A stretch of 64,000 nt of DNA from Curvularia sp. ZM96 (lineage: Eukaryota > Ascomycota > Dothideomycetes > Pleosporales > Pleosporaceae), in assembly GCA_022457065.1 (NCBI GenBank), contig JAJGBQ010000005.1, positions 248,001-312,000 of the forward strand, given 5' to 3'. The notes below the pieces were generated by a model. It saw only the letters and a program-made list of their open reading frames with translations. It searched no databases and was not told the DNA's origin. The position numbers and the translations under genes were made by a program. Positions within the stretch are counted from its first letter, which is position 1. Every line of letters begins with the position of its first letter. This document shows, in pieces, positions 1 to 8,828 of the stretch.

Positions 1-346
1 ACGCATCTCCACAGCTGCATGAAATCGGGCGTTTCTCTGCATCATGATAGTATGCAGCTTTCGAAAAATCGGGCCCGGAACCTAGCCATTGTCCAATCTC
101 CTCCTGTTGCTGCGCGACTCTTGATCCAATCTTTGAAACACGGAAGACCCGCGCGCTTTGCTTACTGTAGTAGCGAGCCCAAGGACCGCCGAAATGATTC
201 CCAGGAAACTGGCTGGCGTTTCCACAGGTTTCATGAAACAATGCCTGGCTGGACCGACTAACTCCCGCCGGCCCACCCATGCCCCCGTCTGACGGAGTCC
301 ACTATCATGTCACTCCATGTCACTTCGTGTCAAACGCGCGAAGGAA

Positions 347-353
347 TATAAAA
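347..353 (+). promoter_or_regulatory. TATA-like box of the xylanase gene
   Basis: A TATAAAA motif lies 235 bp before the xylanase ATG and is followed by a long pyrimidine-rich leader (about 355-535), a common layout for highly expressed fungal genes. Further upstream a single GGCTAG (reverse strand, 82-87) fits the XlnR-type consensus GGCTAR, but one six-base match is weak evidence. The distance to the ATG implies a leader of about 200 nt, or a leader intron. Confidence 0.4.
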
Positions 354-581
354 TTAATACCCATCTGCCCAGTCTTCCCTCATTCCATCTGGATTCCATT
401 CTCCATCTTCACTCTCTATCTCTCTCTTTCACACATTGGAAGTTTACTTCCTCGACCTTCATTTTTTTCTCTACAGCTAACTAGAAGCGTGCTTCTATTC
501 TCTTCTATCCACTCTCTTTTCTTCCCCTGACTCGTCTCCGAATCGAAAGAACCCGAATAACACACATTCAAAACAGCAACC

Positions 582-2066
582 ATGCATTTCCGCGATGCTT
601 GCACCTACATGGCCGTCGTTGGTCTGTCGACGACGGCTCTCGCTGCTGTCCAGCCCTACGGACAGTGCGGAGGCATGAACTACAAGGGCGATGTTACCTG
701 CACCGCAGGCTGGCAGTGCGTCAAGGCCAACGATTGGTACAGCCAGTGCGTTGCTGGTACTGCCAACAACGCCCCTGCTGCTCCTCCTAGCAGCGCCCCC
801 AGCGTCCCAGCTGAACCCCCGACTGTCCCATCTGTGCCCTCCAATGGCACTGAGCCTGCTACCAACGGCACCGAGCCTGCTGGCGACGACTCTTGCGATG
901 CTGATGAGGATGCTGGTGCCGAGGCCGAAGGTGAAGGCGAAGGCGAAGGCGACTACTGCGACGAAGATGGCGAGGACACTCCTGCCCCCAGTCCTGCTCC
1001 GGCTACTGGCAACAACTCCCCCGCTGCTTCTCCAGCTACTGGCAACAAGGCCCCCGCTGCTGCTGTCTCTTCTCCAGCTGCTGCTCCAGCTGCCTCTTCT
1101 CCCGCTGCTGCTCCTGCTGGCAACGTTGCTGGCAGCGGCCGCAACGGCGCCAAGTGCAACCTTGACGCTGCCTTCAAGGCCAAGGGCAAGAAGTATGTTG
1201 GTGTCGCCACCGACCAGAACACCTTCAGCAACGCCAAGAACAAGGAGGTCATTGTTGACAACTTTGGCTGCGTTACTCCTGAGAACAGCATGAAGTGGGA
1301 TGCCACCGAGCGTACACAAGGTGTCTTTACTCTCGATGGCGCCAACGCTCTCGTTAAGTTCGCCACCGACAACAAGAAGATGGTCCGCGGTCACACTACC
1401 GTTTGGCACTCTCAGCTTCCTGCCTGGGTCTCTCAGATCAACGATAAGGCTAAGCTTGAGGAGGTCATGGTCAACCATATCAAGAAGGTCATGACTGCCT
1501 ACGCTGGCAAGATCTACGCTTGGGACGTCGTCAACGAGATCTTCGCTGAAGACGGTGGCTTCCGCTCTAGCGTCTTCTACAACGTTCTTGGTGAGGGCTT
1601 CGTCTCTACTGCCTTCCATGCTGCCCGCCAGGCCGACCCCAACGCTAAGCTCTACATCAACGACTACAACCTCGATGGCGCAAACTACGGAAAGACAAAG
1701 GGCATGGTCACCAACGTCAAGAAGTGGATCGCCGCCGGTGTCCCCATCGACGGTATCGGTTCCCAGTCCCATCTCTCTTCCCCCGGAACTCTCTTCCCTA
1801 TCTCCGGTGTCCCTGCTGCCCTCAAGTCCCTTTGCGAAGCCGCTCCTGAGTGCGCCATCACCGAGCTCGACATCAAGGACGGAAAGCCATCTGACTGGGT
1901 CACTGTCTTCCAGGGCTGCGAGGAGCTCAAGAACTGTGTTGGTGTTACCGTCTGGGGTGTCTCTGACACCAACTCCTGGATTGGCGCCGCTGGCAAGCCT
2001 CTCCTGTTCGACGGTAGCTTCCAGGCTAAGCCTTCTTACAACGAGCTTTGCTCGGCTCTTGCTTAG
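582..2066 (+). CDS. Secreted endo-1,4-beta-xylanase, CBM1-linker-GH10
   Basis: This 494-residue, intronless protein is an extracellular xylanase of glycoside hydrolase family 10, cutting internal beta-1,4 bonds of xylan in plant cell walls. Residues 1-22 form a signal peptide. Residues 23-58 are a fungal cellulose-binding module (CBM1), with the PYGQCGG start and conserved Cys and aromatic residues ending at YSQC. Residues 59-190 are a Pro/Ala/Ser linker carrying an unusual acidic stretch (about 102-132) with Gly-Glu repeats and two Cys. The GH10 barrel runs from about 193 to the end. The acid/base is Glu319 in WDVVNE and the nucleophile is Glu428 in TELD, so it should be active. The ATG at 582 is chosen because it gives the signal peptide directly. 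The N-terminal position of the CBM1 is typical of ascomycete GH10 enzymes. Confidence 0.95.
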   Translation: MHFRDACTYMAVVGLSTTALAAVQPYGQCGGMNYKGDVTCTAGWQCVKANDWYSQCVAGTANNAPAAPPSSAPSVPAEPPTVPSVPSNGTEPATNGTEPAGDDSCDADEDAGAEAEGEGEGEGDYCDEDGEDTPAPSPAPATGNNSPAASPATGNKAPAAAVSSPAAAPAASSPAAAPAGNVAGSGRNGAKCNLDAAFKAKGKKYVGVATDQNTFSNAKNKEVIVDNFGCVTPENSMKWDATERTQGVFTLDGANALVKFATDNKKMVRGHTTVWHSQLPAWVSQINDKAKLEEVMVNHIKKVMTAYAGKIYAWDVVNEIFAEDGGFRSSVFYNVLGEGFVSTAFHAARQADPNAKLYINDYNLDGANYGKTKGMVTNVKKWIAAGVPIDGIGSQSHLSSPGTLFPISGVPAALKSLCEAAPECAITELDIKDGKPSDWVTVFQGCEELKNCVGVTVWGVSDTNSWIGAAGKPLLFDGSFQAKPSYNELCSALA

Positions 2067-2530
2067 GCGATGGGCGGTTGATGACCCGAGGGGGGTGTAT
2101 ATATCTTCTATTCTTATACAAATATTTTCTTACCTTATTGTTTGATAGATAAGACTTTATGGGCATGATGGTCCTGCTAGGCTAGGCCGAATCCAAATTC
2201 ATGCAGTTCTTTTTAAATCCGCCTTTGTGTCTTTGATCACTTGTGAAATCGCATGTGCATGGTATCGCGCTCGAAAACTTTAGATTACGAGTGGCATTCG
2301 CACCCCTTAGTATTTCCTCAGCACCGGTCTGGATGTGTGAAGTCAAGTGGCTGCAGCATTTCGTGTCAGCAGCATGTAACGTCCCTCCTGCGTAGCGAAA
2401 AACCCTCTATGCCTTCAGTACTTTTTATTATACTAAGTTAGTAACGTATAATTTAGACTAGCTCTCTATACATATACTACTTAGCTAGAGTTGCTAAGGC
2501 TCGCTATCTATGTACGTGGAGCTCTATATA
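2067..2530. other. Non-coding 3' flank of the xylanase gene
   Basis: No gene is supported here. The first 150 bases look like the xylanase 3' UTR. From about 2430 the sequence becomes AT-rich with many TA dinucleotides and may be a RIP-mutated outer part of the adjacent inverted repeat. Confidence 0.5.
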
Positions 2531-3082
2531 GTGCACATCAATTCTATTATTAATATATAGAAGGTGTAGAATAACTACAAGACTTCGTCTACCTAGATAA
2601 CTCCCAAGACGACATTCGATACTTTACTCTACGACAAGAACTATGCTGCAATGACGAGAGATTGCCAATCTTATAACAACGAGGATTCTAGAGCTGTAGG
2701 CAGTGGATCATCGGAAGCCGCGCCTCATCACTGTCCTATCATGAGGTGGATCGTGCGGACGGTGGGACAGACCCATAAGGCACAGGTGTGGCATTTACAC
2801 ATGGATTGAGGCGCGCTGGAGGCTGCGGAACCCCTAGGGAACGCGGGCAGATATGGACCTGTCGTCGGGTGGATCATGCATGTCGCTAAACGAGCACGAG
2901 CGCTTCCGTATCCAAGAATAGGACGCAACAATTGTTGACAATCTCTCGTCATTGCAGCACAGTTCTTGTCACGGTTGTTACGGAGCAGAGTATCGAATGT
3001 CGTCTTGGGTGCTGCCTAGCTAGGCAAAGTCTTATAGTTATCCTGCACCTCCTGCATGTCGACCACAGAATTGATGTGCACC
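2531..3082. repeat. 0.55 kb imperfect palindromic (inverted-repeat) element
   Basis: The left arm (about 2531-2671) is the reverse complement of the right arm (about 2933-3082). Both outer ends read GTGCACATCAATTC in the inward direction, and both share the blocks CCCAAGACGACATTCGATACT and GCTGCAATGACGAGAGATTG (the latter next to the spacer). A spacer of about 260 bp separates them. Nearly all differences are transitions, with the left arm carrying A/T where the right arm has G/C, often as CpA to TpA, which is the footprint of RIP. No protein is encoded. A non-autonomous TIR element or a decayed foldback repeat would fit. The true outer limits and target duplication could not be fixed. Confidence 0.7.
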
Positions 3083-3607
3083 ATGCATGCTCAGCCTAAT
3101 AAACACGAAAGGCTGACCATCAAAGTGCCCCGTTAGCGCTGCATTAACAGCCTAAGTCTGCAGATCCTATGTTGTGGAGTGCTAGTATTAAAGAAATACT
3201 AGTAGACTTATCTCAAGCCATCTATTATATAAAGCGAGCTTCTTGCCCTCTACATCTTCTTATTTCTTAGATTGCAAGCTGTTCCTATTAGATTACTGGC
3301 GATACTGCACGAATCTCGAGCCTTCATCTTCTTTGAACGGAATTTCCCAAGGTGAGTTGAGCTAAAGATCGAACTTCAACCGTAGCTGGCCTTGGCGAGA
3401 TATTAGAGAACATGCCTGGAATAATTGGTTAGCCCGCGACACTGCTAGTCTTCCTATCTGCTGCCACTACGACTGTATACGCTCCGGGGAGAATTATACT
3501 GCAGGGTTTCTATTAGTAGAGAGGTCAACACCCTAGTGTGTATCTTCTCTCAACTCGATTTGTCGGTCGGTGGGGCTGTCTACCGTGCCCGCAGGGAACA
3601 AGCAACT
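3083..3607. other. Intergenic DNA
   Basis: I see no supported gene. A possible splice donor (GTGAGT near 3351) and several acceptor-like CTAG sites before the small ORF at 3608 leave room for an upstream non-coding exon, but none can be proven. Confidence 0.35.
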
Positions 3608-3850
3608 ATGGGAAATGAAGAAGTGTTGGCGAGTCAGGAAGCTGAACTTATGGTGATTGAGGGCGGAAAGCAATATATTATTAGCCATGAGAAGCAAGCA
3701 AAGATTGAAGGTTTTGGAGAGCGACGTGGCGGAGACTTAGCGGCGTATGTGAAGGAACATGCTGATATCATCCGCGAATACAGCGATGATCGTGGACAAA
3801 TCCAAGTAAATGCCGCTGCAGAGAAGGATGTGGAGAAATCTACGGAGTAA
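3608..3850 (+). CDS. Possible small protein of unknown function (80 aa)
   Basis: An ATG at 3608 opens an 80-codon frame whose composition looks coding: Glu/Lys/Arg-rich with heptad-like hydrophobic spacing, predicted mostly helical and soluble, with no signal peptide or membrane segment. The frame is open back to a TAG just before 3536, and CCCTAG there could be an intron acceptor, so this may be the last exon of a longer gene. No family is recognised. It lies between a repeat and a microsatellite, and could equally be chance. Confidence 0.3.
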   Translation: MGNEEVLASQEAELMVIEGGKQYIISHEKQAKIEGFGERRGGDLAAYVKEHADIIREYSDDRGQIQVNAAAEKDVEKSTE

Positions 3851-4688
3851 ACAGTGTCTGTGGATTTTGATAATACTTGCGTCTAGCTGGAAGTATGCTT
3901 CAACAGCAACTTATGGTTACTACATTTGAGATGATCATGTTGATTAGAGTTTATTACGTCCGCACCTCCTCCTCCCTTCGAGCCTAGCGCTGTCCTTCGC
4001 GTTTCGAGAAATAAAAGGTTGGTTGGTTGGTTGGTTAGTTGATTCTTACTCGGTTCTGGCCCAGACTTAAACTTTGCAAAGTGCTATCGATCGTATTACA
4101 CATGTGCCTTGTAAGATTGCCAAGACTTATGTTATTAAAGAGGGGGTTTTCCTTTTCATCGGCGCTTCAACGGCGGATGAGTGGGGGAGCAATCTAGGAA
4201 GTCTAAAGTGACATCCCACCGGTCATGTTTGTGGGGTATTTTGCCTGTCAGATCTTACCCGCGTGTCGTATGTTTCAGTTGTATGTATTTTCAAAAGGTT
4301 TGTCATCTTCAATGGAAAGGCCATCGCGAGAGACTGGCGGCGGTAGAAGTCGCCTCAATTGGAGGTACATGGACTTTAAAGTAATGAAATCCCTCATCAC
4401 AACTAGATTCGTGCTATGCCACTTGTACGTGTATACAATCGTTATTTACTATTTGGTCACTTCGTACTAAGAAACTGCTAGGTTATTAGTGCGTTCACGC
4501 CTTAATTGGTATTTCCCAGCAAAGTCACCAAATAGGATCGCTTAGCACATCTCGCGTCATAAATTGCTTACAACTCAACCTATATAGTAGACTTCGCTAG
4601 AATGTATATAGCTGGGAGCTACCAAGGATCGATATATAAAAGCCACGTGGAATGGTCGTAGTCAAGTTCCCCATTCGTGCCTTGGAGC
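3851..4688. other. Intergenic DNA with a short GGTT microsatellite
   Basis: There is no supported gene. It holds a five-unit GGTT tandem repeat (4017-4036) and the presumed 3' UTR of the RNase H-like gene, which ends at 4689 on the reverse strand. Confidence 0.5.
4017..4036 (+). repeat. (GGTT)5 microsatellite
   Basis: Five perfect GGTT units are followed by degenerate AGTT and GATT copies. It is a simple sequence repeat in intergenic DNA with no evident role. Confidence 0.85.
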
Positions 4689-5470
4689 CTACACTACGGT
4701 GGCTTCATCACCATCCAGAGCCGCCATTTTGGCCAGGCTATCGGCGATGGTGTTATGTGCCCTTGGAACATGCCAGAAACCAATCTACACTATCTTAATC
4801 TCATGTGCGTTTGACTTAGTATATTTAAGCATCACAACTAACCTTCACATTGCTGTTCGCCTCATGTATTCCCATGAGAGCATCGAGAGCCAAGAACAGA
4901 TCCAGGTTTAGCGGTTTAGTGCCTTTCGATGTGCGCCAACCATTTCTCTAAAAGTTTGTTTAGAAATTTCAAGAAATGACAGTATCGCTGAGCACATGCC
5001 TTCCATGTCGGTAGCCATTCAGTCATCCCTCTGACGACATACTCGGAATCGGTCGCGATAATCCAAGCGCATTCTTCACCCTCAGAATCTTTACCAGCAT
5101 GAAGCTCAGCAAGCGTCTCCAGACCGAACCTCGCCGCACAGAGTTCTGCTCGTTGGTTTGACCGTAGCGGAAAGTTGTCGACTATATCTGTGATAGGTTT
5201 GGATCGTTGGCCGTCATCACTCCTGCTATATGCTACACCAATTCCAGCTTTTGCCGAAGGCTTTCCGTTGTCTGTACATGCGCCATCAGTGAATACGATA
5301 CGATAGTGATGGCAGAGTACGGGTTGACGCTTTCGTCCGTTGCAATGGCAGCAAAACAAGAAAAAATCTCCGCATCTAGGACATTCTTCGATGAGTTCTG
5401 GCACAGACCACTCTTCGAGAGCATCACAGAGAATGAGTTTTCTGTCGTAGACCCCTTCTTTGTTGCCCAT
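4689..5470 (-). CDS. RNase H-like protein with N-terminal Cys cluster
   Basis: Three exons are inferred: 5470-5000, 4947-4843 and 4784-4689, giving 223 residues. The RNase H type 1 fold is clear. Catalytic acids are Asp62 in FTDGAC, Glu109 in QRAEL, Asp141 in ATDSEY and Asp207 in HNTIAD, with the conserved NGWRTSKG and FWHVPR blocks between. This predicts hydrolysis of RNA in RNA-DNA hybrids. Residues 30-43 add a Cys-rich knuckle (CPRC and CCHC). Intron 1 appears to be a GC-AG intron: only AAG|GCATGT to TTTTAG|AGA keeps the frame, with branch site CTAAAC. Intron 2 is GTTAGT to TAG. No reverse transcriptase or gag lies nearby, so it looks like a stand-alone gene, not a retroelement fragment. 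Fungi carry many such RNase H paralogues of unknown role. Confidence 0.8.
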
Positions 5471-6334
5471 CTTTGTGAAAGAAGAACGAAATAAAGGTAC
5501 GGTGTAGACTGGAGCTAGGCTCTGTCCAGGTCAGCATGCGGAGAATCGTCGTGCTGTGCGACCCTTACCTAGATAACTTTATGTTAAGAGTAAGGATCTT
5601 GAGTAGAAGTAATGAGGGCTTCTAGGGTCAAGGCTCTAGGTGGTTGGTTTTCGCGGATGAAGCGTCAGGGTGCAGTGAACAGTAACTAGCAAGTAGAATG
5701 TCCGTATTGTACTTGTACTCGTAATTATGAGTTGAACAAAATAAGCTATAGGAGCCCGTTGCCTAATGCTATATACTGAGATATCATGCAGAGTGCTCGG
5801 TTGCTCTATAATGCCAAGACATACAAATCACTGAGCATCTTGCAGGGCACGTGATACACCAATCTGAAAGAGTGCATTTGGTTCTTGCGGCCTCTCTATC
5901 GTCGCACAGATTACTGATTTAATACTTGTTGCATTGAAGGGTCCTCATGATCCGGGGGATTGTAACAATGGTGCGCTCTCATGTCTAAAGATCCAGCAGT
6001 GCAGGTAGCAGAAAATGGGCTGAAATAATCGATCACCCAATTAAATCGTTTCTATATACCAATTCTTTCAATAGGCTGTTAATAATTTGGCTTCTTCTCG
6101 ACCGCAAAACCGTGGTCGAGGTAGACGAAGTCTGGTTGTGAGATGCAAGAGATGGAGCAACACCACCATTTTCTATACCAGGCAAAACAAAGACCGTCCA
6201 ACCATGGTTCGGCCCCTACTATAAGTAATTCGGAATTACGAGAGACAATTGTTAGGTGGTAACTGTGGGTCACGGCCAAGCATCGGCAAAGTGATGGCCC
6301 CTGACTTCGGCAAAATTCAGCAAAAAAATCAAAA
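5471..6334. other. Intergenic DNA between the RNase H-like gene and 5S rRNA
   Basis: About 0.86 kb with no supported gene. Part of it must be the RNase H gene promoter. The T-run expected for RNA polymerase III termination lies just before 6335 (reverse strand TTTTT, 6331-6335). Confidence 0.45.
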
Positions 6335-6453
6335 ACATACGACAGCGGGGATTCGCCGGTGGTCACCCACCCGACTACTAGTCCGCCGGTCTTCAGCTTA
6401 AGTACCGGAGATCGAACGGGATCCGCTGAGATCTGAAGCCTATGGTCGTATGT
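6335..6453 (-). rRNA. 5S ribosomal RNA, single dispersed copy
   Basis: The reverse strand begins ACATACGACCATAGGC and ends GCTGTCGTATGT, and these ends pair as helix I of 5S rRNA. In between are the hallmarks of fungal 5S: GGATCCCGTTCGATCTCC, GTACTTAAGCTGAAG and GGGTGGGTGACCACC with GGCGAATCCC. The length is about 119 nt. A T-rich terminator (TTTTTGATTTTTTT) follows at once. The polymerase III promoter is internal. As in many filamentous ascomycetes, the gene sits alone between protein genes, not in the rDNA array. The intact helix and terminator suggest a functional copy. Confidence 0.93.
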
Positions 6454-6564
6454 GAAAGAATGGGTTGGTGGTGGTGGATATATCGTGCTAGAACAAGGTC
6501 ACGTGACTTCCGAACATCTGACCACTCGAGACTCATCGGAGATATGAAGTTGAGGGATTCTGCC

Positions 6565-8221
6565 CTAGTAAACGTAGATAAAGTCCTCGTTCTTCATGTC
6601 AGTCAAGTCCGAGAATCCGTTGTCCTGCTGTTGTGGCCCCTCTTGGGATTCACTCTCTGCGCCCTTCTGTGACATCTTCTTTTTCAGCATACTCTCGTCG
6701 ACCCGGACGGCACTCTTCCCCAGATCGGCTCTTCGTTTCGCATGATTCTTGTTCAGGATTGCCAAGTAGACCGGAATCAGGAGCGAGATGACGGCTACAA
6801 GGGCAAACATGACGAGATTCGCAATCAGGCCGGGACGGTAAAGCGGCGCGTCATCGACGGAGTAGAGCAGAGGGCCGATGACGTTGCCAGTGCACATGCC
6901 GATGAAGACTATGGCTGAGGTGCATTTCTTCTTCGTATCACCGGCAGTGTTTTGAACGTGCCAGGTGTAGATCAGAGGTGTGATGGCTGCAAGGCAGGAG
7001 ACAAGGTAGTAGCCAAAGAGCAGGACGCCTTTGTGTCGACGGGGTACCGTGAGCATCATGATTGTTCCTACAATTGGCAGAATGGCAACGAGTGCGATGG
7101 CGAGACCTTTACGGCTCCAACGCGCAGCGCCCCAAGCGGAACCAAGGATACAAACAATTTGGATCACGCCGAAGGGAATGTTGAACAGAATGGATTGGAA
7201 GTTTGTGTAGCCAAAGTCGCGGATGATGAGATTGCCAAAGGTTGAGATACCGCCGCTCGCGATGCTACACAGGGAGGTTAGCAAAATTCCGACAGAAACA
7301 ATCGGAGAGGGGTATGACTAACGAGATTGCAATGATAGCAATGAACCAGCACCAAGTTTTCAGGTCGATGAACGTCTCCCAGACTTGCTCCCACTTCCAT
7401 ACTCCCGACTGGATGCCCATCTGGTTTGCTCTTAACCGCTCGACAGCGATCAAACGCTCTCGTTCACTTAGATACTTTGCCTTCATCGGGCTATCCGGCA
7501 TCCATATCAGAACCACGAGCGAGTACACCACGGTCAAGAGACCGCAGAACATGAAGATGATCTGGTATTTGTATAGTGAGTCGCTGTTGATGTGTCCCAA
7601 GCCGTAAGTGAACAGTGAGCCGATGATAAATGTGACACCATTCATGGCATTCCAGCATCCAGTGCGGAGCGTCTGCTCAGAGCGCCGCCACCACATGGTC
7701 GTCGTAGCGACACAGGCGGGCGCAATCATCGCTTCGAAAGAGCCGAGGACAAAACGTAGACCAAGAAGGCTGGGGAAGTCTGTACAGGCCGACATGATGG
7801 CAAGACTGCTGCCCCATAGGAAAATGGCTGCTGCGATGACTTTCCCTGTAGGCAGTTTGACCAGAAGATATGCAGCGAGCGGTTGCATAACCAATTGCGC
7901 AAGGTAAAGAATTGATCCCAGCCATGAGTACTGTCGCCCAACAAGATTTGCGTCTTTTTGAATTCCGAAAATGGAGACGTAAGAAAGAGAGGACTTGTCA
8001 AGTTGCTGGAAAAAGTAGGCACCGAGGAGAAGAGGAAGGACTCGGCAGTCGACACGTTTCAGCACCGCACGCTCCTCTTCGTAAGTGAAGGATGCATCTT
8101 CGGCATGCACATCAGCTAGAAATCTGGCAGCTGCGTCACCTTTTTGGATGGTTTGTGTAGGTGGTGAGTGCTCGAGATGTGTAATGGCGTCGTCCTTGGA
8201 GTCTCTGGCGTGAGAAGTCAT
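6565..8221 (-). CDS. MFS permease, anion:cation symporter (Dal5/allantoate) type
   Basis: Two exons (8221-7323 and 7264-6565) give 532 residues. The intron is 58 nt (GTTAGT, branch GCTAAC, GTGTAG). The protein has twelve predicted membrane helices with a short central loop. Motifs such as RVLPLLLGAYFFQQLDKSSLSY near the first helix and GLRFVLGSFEAMIAP in helix 4 mark the ACS family of the major facilitator superfamily, which moves organic anions such as allantoate, nicotinate, pantothenate or sugar acids into the cell. The ATG at 8221 is chosen because the frame upstream has only a TTG. The gene diverges from an oxidoreductase 607 bp away, so the two may serve uptake and oxidation of the same carboxylate or sugar derivative. 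The substrate is not determinable from sequence. Confidence 0.9.
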
Positions 8222-8828
8222 CACGGTTTGCAGATGCGGAAATAAAGATGCACGAGTACTCTTAGGAAAACCTACCAAGAGATATATTCAACTACTTATC
8301 AGCTTGCGACAATCACTCGGAAAACAGGAGCCGAGGATTTGGGTTTTCAAACCTTGTCGACGCCTTGGTACAGAAAATCACCCCTATGGCAACCCGCCTA
8401 TCAACTCGGGTCTTTGCGTCAGACATAACCAACAATAACCCACGTATTAAATTTCTCAGTATACTGGCGGCTGTTTGGGAGACACCGTGTTGGGCGATGA
8501 CTGTCTTCCCCGCACAAGCTCTCGTTGTCATCCTTGGTCATTCTCAATTGCACTTCCCCATGGGGGTGGAGCCTGTGGGGTATTTAGTACGAACTCAGGT
8601 ACTCCTGCAGTTGTTCTGACAGCAAGAGGCATGATCGGCATGTTGACAGGATGCGGTTGTATGACTCGGAGTATGCTATACCGAAGAACGAGGGGCTCGA
8701 CCGGGGTATCTCTAAGCCGACAACCCATACCAGCACATTTCCTAAGACGTTAAGAAGTAAGCTGAGGAACAAAGTCTTGGTATTCACATGCTTGGTTCGA
8801 CCTATATACCTGATCTTTGTTTAGAAGC
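8222..8828. promoter_or_regulatory. Shared divergent promoter, MFS permease / oxidoreductase
   Basis: This 607 bp gap separates the start codons of two divergently transcribed genes and must contain both promoters. A TATA-like CTATATACC lies 20-30 bp before the oxidoreductase ATG. No specific operator is recognised. The arrangement favours co-regulation. Confidence 0.5.

Noticed and set aside
495..1772. Long reverse-strand frame of 425 codons opposite the xylanase
   Set aside because: Shadow of a GC-biased coding strand. Its sequence is low-complexity Ser/Val/Gly, while the plus strand has clear CBM1 and GH10 signatures.
4689..5470. RNase H gene as remnant of a LINE or LTR element
   Set aside because: No reverse transcriptase, integrase, LTR or poly-A feature lies nearby, and the gene has its own introns and start.
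6079..6366. Reverse-strand frame overlapping the 5S gene
   Set aside because: Its C-terminal part is made by 5S rRNA sequence and there is no protein-like conservation.
8817..8828. Extended N-terminus of the Gfo/Idh/MocA protein from 8817
   Set aside because: The first codon is TTG. The first ATG in frame is at 8829.
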